A DNA stretch of 64,000 nt from Streptomyces sp. V3I8. GTDB lineage: Bacteria > Actinomycetota > Actinomycetes > Streptomycetales > Streptomycetaceae. The stretch's first letter is position 1, and each line of letters begins with the position of its first letter. Below the pieces are notes generated by a model. It saw only the letters and a program-made list of their open reading frames with translations, was not told where the DNA came from and ran no database searches. Positions 44,217 to 50,818 of the stretch are shown here, piece after piece. The stretch spans positions 7,874,001 through 7,938,000 of the forward strand of contig NZ_JAUSZL010000002.1 of assembly GCF_030817535.1 (NCBI RefSeq), in the 5' to 3' direction. The translations under genes and the position numbers were made by a program.

Positions 44217-45122
44217 ATGTACCTCGAAGAACTCCGCACCTTGCTGGCCCGCCATGCGCGGCCCGACTGGACCACCGCTGTCGACGGTGTCCTCATCTCG
44301 AAGGTCGACCGCCCTGATCCGCCGGCGCCTTCGATGTCCGGCACACTCCTGGCGGTCATCGCGCAGGGGGCCAAACGCCTCGCCCTGGGTGAGAGGGTGT
44401 TCGAGTACGGGCCCGGGCAGTACCTGGTCGCATCCGTCGATCTGCCTGTCACAGGGCAGTTCACCCAGGCCGACCCCAAGCAGCCGGCGCTGGGGTTCGG
44501 TCTCGTCCTGGAACCGTCCGCCGTTGCCGAGCTGCTGCTTGAGGCCGGGCCCGGAGACGCCCCCCGGAACAGTGGGGGCGCGCCGTCGGGGATCGGCGTC
44601 AGTGACGCTCCGGCCGCGCTGCTGGACGCGGTGGTCCGGCTGTTGCGCCTGCTCGACGAGCCACGCGACCGGGCCGTACTGGCCCCGCTGATCAAGCGCG
44701 AGATCCTGTGGCGTCTGATCACCGGCGAGCAGGGTGCGACGGTTCGCCAGCTCGGCCTGGCCGACAGCAGCCTCAGCCACATCTCCCGGGCCGTGCGCTG
44801 GATCCGCGAGCACTACGCGCAGCCCTTCCGGGTCGAGGACGTGGCGCGGCAGTCCGGCATGGGCGTCTCCGCCTTCTACCGCAACTTCCAAGCGGTGACC
44901 GCGATGAGCCCCATCCAGTTCCAGAAGCAGATCCGGCTCCAGGAGGCCCGGCTGCTGCTCGCCACCCACCCCGGAGACGTCACCGGAGTCGGCCACCGCG
45001 TCGGCTACGACAACCCGTCGCAGTTCAGCCGGGAGTACCGCCGCCAGTTCGGCGCGTCCCCCAGCCAGGACGCCGCCCGCCTGCGTCAGGCCGTGCGTGC
45101 GCCGGCAGGTCTCCTGCCCTGA
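44217..45122 (+). CDS. AraC family transcriptional regulator
   Basis: 301 aa. The N-terminal cupin-like region (TLLAVIAQGAKRLALGERVFEYGPGQYLVASVDLPVTG) is of the AraC_N type seen in MmsR- or YqhC-like regulators. The double HTH is at the C-terminus: FRVEDVARQSGMGVSAFYRNFQAVTAMSPIQFQKQIRLQEARLLL and VGYDNPSQFSREYRRQFGASP. Start at ATG 44217. Divergent from the monooxygenase-hydrolase pair, 150 bp apart; these and the downstream SDR are candidate targets. Confidence 0.9.
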   Translation: MYLEELRTLLARHARPDWTTAVDGVLISKVDRPDPPAPSMSGTLLAVIAQGAKRLALGERVFEYGPGQYLVASVDLPVTGQFTQADPKQPALGFGLVLEPSAVAELLLEAGPGDAPRNSGGAPSGIGVSDAPAALLDAVVRLLRLLDEPRDRAVLAPLIKREILWRLITGEQGATVRQLGLADSSLSHISRAVRWIREHYAQPFRVEDVARQSGMGVSAFYRNFQAVTAMSPIQFQKQIRLQEARLLLATHPGDVTGVGHRVGYDNPSQFSREYRRQFGASPSQDAARLRQAVRAPAGLLP

Positions 45123-45164
45123 GCCGGGTGGGCCTTACCGGAGGATCGTGCAAGGAGTAGCGAG

Positions 45165-45179
45165 GATAGTTCTACTATC
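45165..45179. promoter_or_regulatory. Perfect palindrome upstream of the SDR gene
   Basis: GATAGT-TCT-ACTATC is a perfect 15-bp palindrome in a short AT-richer stretch, about 100 bp upstream of the SDR ATG. The form suits a TetR- or GntR-type dimer. No such regulator is adjacent; AraC sites are normally direct repeats. Confidence 0.5.
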
Positions 45180-45281
45180 TCCGCAGGTCAGAGCGATTTA
45201 ATGGGATCACCGGTTCTCCCGTGGAGCAGGAAAATGCCTGTCCACCCGTATGGATCCCACCACATCGCAAAGGGGCACACC

Positions 45282-46040
45282 ATGAAGACGGTTCTGATCA
45301 CTGGTACCTCATCCGGGTACGGGCGGGCGACCGCCCTCTACTTCCACTCGCAGGGGTGGAACGTCGTCGCGACGATGCGTACGCCGCGTACGGACGTCCT
45401 GCCCGAGTCCGACCGGCTCCGTGTCGTCGGGCTCGACGTGACCAGGCCCGACACCATCGCTGCCGCGTTGGAGACTGCGGGGCCCGTCGACGTCCTGGTC
45501 AACAACGCGGGCGTCCCGTCGATCGGCGTGTTCGAGGGCACCCCCATGGCCCGGGTACGGGAAGTCTTCGAAACCAACACGTTCGGCGTGATGGCGGTGA
45601 CACAAGCGGTGCTGCCCCAGTTCCGTGAGCGCGGCTCCGGGGTGGTGGTCAACGTGACCTCCAGCGTGGTGCTGGGCCACATGCCGCTCACAGCCGTCTA
45701 CAAGGCGAGCAAGATGGCCGTCGAAGGGTTCACCGCGTCCCTCGCGCTCGAACTCGCGCCCTTCGGCGTCCAGGCGAAGACGGTCCAGCCGGGCGCCTGC
45801 CTGACGACGAACTTCGCGGCCAACGCGGCCAAGGCGGCGAACGGGGCGCCGCTGGACGAACTGATCCCGGCGCCCTACGTGCCATGGGCGCAGAAGGCCA
45901 TGGGCGACTTCACGGCGCAGGACCTGTTCACCAAGGAGAGCGACGTCGCCGAGACGGTGTGGCGAGCCGTGCATGACACGACCGGCCAGCTGCGCTTCCC
46001 CGCCGGCCCCGACGCGGTCTCGCTCTCCCAGGCGAAGTGA
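45282..46040 (+). CDS. SDR family oxidoreductase
   Basis: 252 aa classical short-chain dehydrogenase. LITGTSSGYGRATALYF (TGxxxGxG), DVLVNNAGVPSIGVF (NNAG), VVNVTSSVV (Ser) and YKASKMAVEGF (YxxxK) are all present. ATG 45282, with AAAGGGG 6-8 nt upstream. Substrate unknown. It ends before a perfect palindromic terminator. Confidence 0.92.
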   Translation: MKTVLITGTSSGYGRATALYFHSQGWNVVATMRTPRTDVLPESDRLRVVGLDVTRPDTIAAALETAGPVDVLVNNAGVPSIGVFEGTPMARVREVFETNTFGVMAVTQAVLPQFRERGSGVVVNVTSSVVLGHMPLTAVYKASKMAVEGFTASLALELAPFGVQAKTVQPGACLTTNFAANAAKAANGAPLDELIPAPYVPWAQKAMGDFTAQDLFTKESDVAETVWRAVHDTTGQLRFPAGPDAVSLSQAK

Positions 46041-46160
46041 TCAGCCGGCAGGCAAGGTCACGCCGCACTGATACCAGGAGCCGTCTCCGCGCTCCTGGCC
46101 CGGGGTGTTCACGAGCGGGGCTGACGTGCGGCGACAAGAGGCACTGAAGACCGTTCCCCA

Positions 46161-46180
46161 CCAGCTTCACGTGAAGCTGG
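46161..46180. terminator. Palindromic terminator between convergent genes
   Basis: CCAGCTTCACGTGAAGCTGG is a perfect 20-bp palindrome (8-bp stem, ACGT loop) in the gap between the SDR gene and the convergent HExxH gene, so it can act in both directions. Confidence 0.6.
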
Positions 46181-46216
46181 CGCTATGAGTGTGAGCGAAC
46201 AGCGCCCGGTCTTCAG

Positions 46217-47068
46217 CTACATGCTCTGTTCGATCTCCTGCATGCGGGCGCGAGCGTCGCTGAGAAGGGCCTTGAGTCGAGGTGTTGCGAGAGCGTCGAG
46301 GTTCGGATGTGTCATGCAACGGTCGTACGTCCTCTTCGCGGTGGCCAGGATCTCTGGAGTGGACCCGTGGATACCTACGCCGGGGCAGATTTCGGGATGC
46401 CGGTGTCGCACAGTGAGGATCTCGGCGGCGATGAGGAAGCTCTGGAACGCAAAGAAGATCGACCGGCGTCGCCCGGTGATGGCGGTCTCCGCCTCGTTTT
46501 CCGGCATGTCGAGCAGGCGATAGCCAGGGTGGTGCGTGTGCCGTAGGGCGTCCAGGTAGAGGAGGGTGTGGGCGAACTCGTGGACCAGGCATTCGATGAC
46601 GTCCTGCGTGCTCCACTCCGGCAGGGGGTTGATGTAGACGAGCCCAACCCCGTCGAAGGAGGAACCGCTGCCCGGCTCCTGCGGGGGCGTCATGACGAAT
46701 ACCTGGTTGACCACGAGATCGAACAGCGGGGCGAGTTCCGGCTCGCTCCCGCACAGGACGCGGAATCCCTCCTCGACCCGGTCCAAGGCTTCTTCCGCTG
46801 CCGAAGAGTCCTCCGGCACCAGCGCCGTGTCCGGTGCGTCAGGACTGCGGAACCAGCCGCTCAACTCCGTCCGCCGTGATCCGTCGCGGACGAATTCGGT
46901 GTGCTCCACGGTCTTCGACGGAACCTTGGGTTGCTGGACGGCAAGGTACGCATGGTAGGCGGCCTTGACGGCGGGAAGTGACATGCTGCGGCGGTCGAGG
47001 TAGGGAGCGGAGAGTGTGACGACGTCCTGGAGACCTTCTTCGGGACCTCGGAGGAAAACATGGTTCAC
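46217..47068 (-). CDS. HExxH-motif protein (zincin-like, possibly peptide-modifying)
   Basis: 283 aa, no signal peptide. At about residue 163 it has DVIECLVHEFAHTLLYLDAL (HExxH), preceded by GVGLVYINPLP, and later a Glu/Asp-rich helix (MPENEAETAITG) and an FFAFQSFLIAAEILTV helix. The layout resembles two groups: small zincins, and the HExxH putative peptide-modification proteins (TIGR04267-like, some shown to be alpha-ketoglutarate-dependent beta-hydroxylases in RiPP clusters). The GTG at 47068 follows a GGGAAG; starts further in are possible. It follows the Hsp70-like gene after a 173-nt gap with a hairpin, in the same direction. Confidence 0.65.
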   Translation of the reverse strand: MNHVFLRGPEEGLQDVVTLSAPYLDRRSMSLPAVKAAYHAYLAVQQPKVPSKTVEHTEFVRDGSRRTELSGWFRSPDAPDTALVPEDSSAAEEALDRVEEGFRVLCGSEPELAPLFDLVVNQVFVMTPPQEPGSGSSFDGVGLVYINPLPEWSTQDVIECLVHEFAHTLLYLDALRHTHHPGYRLLDMPENEAETAITGRRRSIFFAFQSFLIAAEILTVRHRHPEICPGVGIHGSTPEILATAKRTYDRCMTHPNLDALATPRLKALLSDARARMQEIEQSM

Positions 47069-47092
47069 CTTCCCTGGGAGTGGCGCCGTCGG

Positions 47093-47122
47093 GGGCTCGG
47101 CCGGGTTCGTCCGGCCGAGCCC
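47093..47122 (-). terminator. 12-bp-stem hairpin between the Hsp70-like and HExxH genes
   Basis: GGGCTCGGCCGG and CCGGCCGAGCCC form a perfect 12-bp stem with a 6-nt loop. It should terminate or attenuate transcription from the KAP-Hsp70 operon before the HExxH gene, making the latter lower-expressed or separately transcribed. Confidence 0.65.
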
Positions 47123-47241
47123 TCCGCACGGGCGGCGACCAGCAGGCGCGGCCGCTGCGGCCGGGCGGCTGCCGCGAGGACCGGCACGGCCCGGTCACCG
47201 TCCCGACGGTGACCAAGCCGGACCACCCCGCGACCGCCCGG

Positions 47242-49029
47242 TCAGGGCAGGGCCGTGGCGGAGACGAAGCGCTCCACCTCCTGGGCGCGGCGATCCATCT
47301 GCGCGGTGATCCGGTCGGCCACCTGGGCGACGACGCCGGTCACCTCGGCGGGGTCGAGTTCCGCCTTCTCCAGCGTCGTGCGGATGAGCGTGCGGGCGCC
47401 GGTCAGTGCGGCGTGAGGGAGCCCCAGCCCGATGGCGACCGCGGCTCCCGCGACGCCGATCTTCCTGGACCACTTCGCGCCCGCCGTCGCGAACCGCAGC
47501 GCGTAGAAGCCGACGCTTCCCAGGCTCGCGTAGGCTTCGAGCACGCCCTGAGCGGCGCGCAGCGTCCGCCACTTGGGGCGGATCCGTGCGCCGATGGCGG
47601 TACCGATGACCCCGGGCAGGACGATGTCCAGGGTGAACTGGTCGTCCCGGATGTCGTACGAGCGGCAGATGCCCAGTGCCATGGGGGTCAGCTCGGCGTT
47701 GAGCCGTATCTGCAGGCGGGCCAGGACCTCGTCCATCCCGGTCAGCCGGTGGATGAGCGCGTCGATGTCCTGTTCGTCCTGGTCGTCAACGGGCCCCGCC
47801 TCGGCTTTTTCCAGCAGGCGGGTCAGCAGGATGCTCCTGGCCTGGTCGAACGCGTCGAGCAGGCCCGTACGAATCCTGTCCTCGAACTCCGGCCGGTCCT
47901 TGAGCGCCAGGATGTCGTGCCGGAACCGGGCCACGTTGACCCGGTGACGTCCGACGCCGGCAAGTCCTCGGGTCACGGCGAGGGACGGTGCCTCGTCATG
48001 CTCGACGGACGCGTTCGGGAACGCTTTCAGGCACAGTTCGCGTACCACGGACATGCGCGAACCGCCGCCGGTGAGCACGACCAGCTCGGGTTCCGCCGAG
48101 CCGAGCGCGTCGCGCACCCCTGTCAGGACGTCCGAGAAGCGCTCCGCCCAGCCACCAGGGGCACGGACCACACGCAGCGGGATGTCCACTCCTCTGAGCC
48201 AGCCGAAGGACGGGTTCATGAAGGGGACGAAGCGGGTGTCGCACCCAGCCTGGAGATGCTGGAGGCGCACATCGTCCCTCGTGAACTGCGCCTCCTTGGC
48301 CCAGCGACACAGCAGGCGCAACGTCTCCTCCGCGCCGTCCTGATCGAGAGCCTCCGTGAACGCCTTGTCTCCCGCGAACGCCTGCCGCACCATCCTGGCC
48401 AGTCTGTCGTCGATCACTCGGCAGCCCAGGTCGGAGCCCAGCGGAAGATTGCGCGGGATCAGGTCTTCGACGAACGTGAAGTCGGTCGTGGACGATCCGA
48501 TGTCGACGACCAGTACCCGGTCGAGACCGCGTGTGTCGCGCTGTTCGCTCCTTCGGTCCCGGACGTGGACCAGGGCGGACTGAGACTCGGCTACGAGGCG
48601 TACGGGCAGATTCGTCGACGAGAGATGCCGGCGGTACGCCGCCACGGACACGGCGTCCCAGCCCGTGGGATGGCCCACGTACACCACGCAGTCCCTCCGG
48701 ACCTCCGGGTGCTCGGAGAAGAACTCGGTGAGGAGGATCCGGGCGAACCGCACGGCGTCGGGGGGATTCAGGGTGTCCGGGTCGGGGCGGTTCTTGAAGT
48801 TGACGCTGAAGTGCAGGACGTTCCGCGTCAGTACGGCCGCCTCACCGATGAGGTGCCGGTAATCCCCCTGATCCAGGCGTTCGCGGCCCAGGGCCGTCAG
48901 GATCGCAGCGCCCTCGGTCCCCCTGTCGTACACGCGTGCTTCACCGCGACCACGGGTCTCCAGCCAGCACAGGGAGCTCTCCCCGTCACCGATGTCCAGG
49001 CCGACGGCGTACCGTACGTCGGGTTCCAT
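47242..49029 (-). CDS. Hsp70/DnaK-like actin-fold ATPase
   Basis: 595 aa. The ATPase fold is clear from YAVGLDIGDGESSLCW (phosphate 1), VLVVDIGSSTTDFTFV (phosphate 2) and LVVLTGGGSRMSVV (adenosine). The substrate-binding part does not resemble DnaK; instead there is a helical region (FDQARSILLTRLLEKAE) and a hydrophobic Gly/Ala stretch near residue 555 (GVAGAAVAIGLGLP). The ATG at 49029 has GGAG 6 nt upstream and lies 1 nt after the KAP stop. Probably a dedicated chaperone-like or scaffold ATPase working with the KAP NTPase; function unknown. Confidence 0.82.
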   Translation of the reverse strand: MEPDVRYAVGLDIGDGESSLCWLETRGRGEARVYDRGTEGAAILTALGRERLDQGDYRHLIGEAAVLTRNVLHFSVNFKNRPDPDTLNPPDAVRFARILLTEFFSEHPEVRRDCVVYVGHPTGWDAVSVAAYRRHLSSTNLPVRLVAESQSALVHVRDRRSEQRDTRGLDRVLVVDIGSSTTDFTFVEDLIPRNLPLGSDLGCRVIDDRLARMVRQAFAGDKAFTEALDQDGAEETLRLLCRWAKEAQFTRDDVRLQHLQAGCDTRFVPFMNPSFGWLRGVDIPLRVVRAPGGWAERFSDVLTGVRDALGSAEPELVVLTGGGSRMSVVRELCLKAFPNASVEHDEAPSLAVTRGLAGVGRHRVNVARFRHDILALKDRPEFEDRIRTGLLDAFDQARSILLTRLLEKAEAGPVDDQDEQDIDALIHRLTGMDEVLARLQIRLNAELTPMALGICRSYDIRDDQFTLDIVLPGVIGTAIGARIRPKWRTLRAAQGVLEAYASLGSVGFYALRFATAGAKWSRKIGVAGAAVAIGLGLPHAALTGARTLIRTTLEKAELDPAEVTGVVAQVADRITAQMDRRAQEVERFVSATALP

Positions 49030-49030
49030 G

Positions 49031-50320
49031 TCACTCTCCACGCGTCATCACCTCGTCAGGGGCCGCTCCGCCGCTCACCGTCAGTACTTCGGTCAGCAGC
49101 CTGATCACGGCGGGTGTCGGCGGCGGGGGGAAGTCGAAACCCGTGCGCCGCGAGGACACGGCGGCGATCAGCCGCCGTGCACCGGGGTTGTTCCTGGCGA
49201 GCTCCGCGTCCCCGCCGCCGAGTTCGGACTTGGCGAACTCGGCCTCGTCGAACCGCGCCCAGACGCCCGGATCGTTCTGCAGGGCGGTGAAGAAGTCCGG
49301 GTGCTTGATCTGGAAGGCGAGCAGCGTGCCCGCGTGCAGCAGCCGTTCGCGCCCCGGGGCGTCGCTGTGCTGGTGCAGGGTCAGGGCCGCGTGGTTCAGG
49401 CCGTTGACGAAGCGGCGCACCCGTCGCGGATTGGCCGCGAAAGCGACCTCGATGAGCTCCCACAGTTCCCGCGACCCCGTCAACGCGAGCGCGGTGACCC
49501 GGTCGTGCAGATTCCGGTGCAGAGCTTCGAAGGGAACTCCGGGCAGATGGAACGGGAAGTGGATCAGCTTCTCCAGATACTGTCGCCCGCGTACGCCGTC
49601 CGTGTGCTCGTTGTCGAAACGTTTGGCGGCCGCCTCGGCGACGATCTGGTGGTCCATGGCCAGGACGAAGACACAGGACCCATCTCCCAGGAAGAGCTTC
49701 AGGGAGTCGAGCACGGTGATCGCGGCGTCCGGGGTGCAGCGGTCCAGGTCGTCGATGAACAGGACGAGTCGGCCGCCGTCGGTGTATGTGTCGACGACGT
49801 CCCTGAAGTCCTGCTCGAAGCGGTTGACGTGCAGGTATGTGTCCATTCCGGGTGCGGTGAGAGCGGTCTGCACGGCATCGATGTCCTCGGGGGCCAGCAG
49901 TCCTGCCGTGAGAGGGCCGGCGGCTCGGCGGGCGAGCAGCCAGGCCGCCGCCCGGCTGAGTTTCCTGACGGTGTCCAGGGCTGGCGTCAGCCGGTCCCGC
50001 AGCGTCTCCTCGCCGGACTGCCGTCGCTTCTCAAGCTCATGGGCGATCTCAGCCAGCACGGTCTGGATGAGGGCGTGCCAGATCTCGTCCTTCTGGTCGT
50101 ACTTCCACGGGTTAAACCAGACCGTCCTGACGTCGTGTGCCTTGAGCAATCCCTCGCACACCTTCATGAAACTCGACTTCCCCATTCCCCAGGGGCCGAA
50201 GACGCCGATGGTGAGTGGCAGGTCGTCGGCCGCGGATATCGCGTCGCAGAGGATTTTGGCGTGGGTGCCGAAACCGTATCGGTCTGCTTCCGGCCCGGCG
50301 ATCGGATTGTCGGACAACAT
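49031..50320 (-). CDS. KAP family P-loop NTPase
   Basis: 429 aa. Walker A is GVFGPWGMGKSS, Walker B LVLFIDDLDRCTP; the sequence FNPWKYDQKDEIW between them is the KAP signature W-x-Y region. KAP NTPases often carry transmembrane helices inserted in the fold; here the corresponding segment (RAAAWLLARRAAGPL) is only weakly hydrophobic. KAP proteins in bacteria are linked to phage exclusion (PifA-like) and other conflict roles. ATG 50320 has GGAGG 5 nt upstream. Followed directly by the Hsp70-like gene. Confidence 0.88.
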   Translation of the reverse strand: MLSDNPIAGPEADRYGFGTHAKILCDAISAADDLPLTIGVFGPWGMGKSSFMKVCEGLLKAHDVRTVWFNPWKYDQKDEIWHALIQTVLAEIAHELEKRRQSGEETLRDRLTPALDTVRKLSRAAAWLLARRAAGPLTAGLLAPEDIDAVQTALTAPGMDTYLHVNRFEQDFRDVVDTYTDGGRLVLFIDDLDRCTPDAAITVLDSLKLFLGDGSCVFVLAMDHQIVAEAAAKRFDNEHTDGVRGRQYLEKLIHFPFHLPGVPFEALHRNLHDRVTALALTGSRELWELIEVAFAANPRRVRRFVNGLNHAALTLHQHSDAPGRERLLHAGTLLAFQIKHPDFFTALQNDPGVWARFDEAEFAKSELGGGDAELARNNPGARRLIAAVSSRRTGFDFPPPPTPAVIRLLTEVLTVSGGAAPDEVMTRGE

Positions 50321-50462
50321 GGTGCCTCCTCGGTCGTTCCCGGTCGTTGCCGGGCAGCGGACGGTGGCTGCCGGGGCGGGCGTCATGAACGGTGGGCACC
50401 GGCCCGGGGCGGGGGCGTCCCAGGCCGGTGCCCTCAGGCCCACCGCAGCACGGCGTCCCCTG

Positions 50463-50636
50463 TCACTTGCCGATCGCTCGCCAGACGCCCCGGCCCACGA
50501 ACCACGCCAGCTGGGCGGCCCCCGCGACGGTGCCGCTGGCATTCCCGAATGGACGGACGTCGTTGATCAGCTGGCCGGTGACCGTCGGCACGGGCGGCGG
50601 GGGCGGGGCCATCTGCCCCGTGTACAGGTTGTTCAT
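50463..50636 (-). CDS. 57-aa peptide upstream of the KAP-Hsp70 genes
   Basis: A complete small gene from ATG 50636, with AAGGGGA 5 nt upstream. It begins MNNLYTGQMAPPPPPVPTVT, has a polar middle, and ends with an amphipathic Gly/Ala/aromatic helix (AAQLAWFVGRGVWRAIGK). No signal peptide. It is codirectional with the KAP gene 142 nt downstream. Proline-rich leader plus amphipathic C-terminus could mean a RiPP precursor, a membrane-active toxin or a regulator; no family was recognised. Confidence 0.65.
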   Translation of the reverse strand: MNNLYTGQMAPPPPPVPTVTGQLINDVRPFGNASGTVAGAAQLAWFVGRGVWRAIGK

Positions 50637-50818
50637 CGCGATCCCCTTCTCTCTTTCCGGCCCGGGCGGGCTGGAGAAGGACAACTCTGGCGCGATGAGC
50701 CGACCGAGGGATATCGGTAAATTCCCTAGTATCCGCCGCAGCCGCCGTCGAGCGCCCACAATGGAGACAGGTGCTCGCGCGTCAGCACCGTCGACCGTCG
50801 CTTTTCCAGGGGGTTTCC

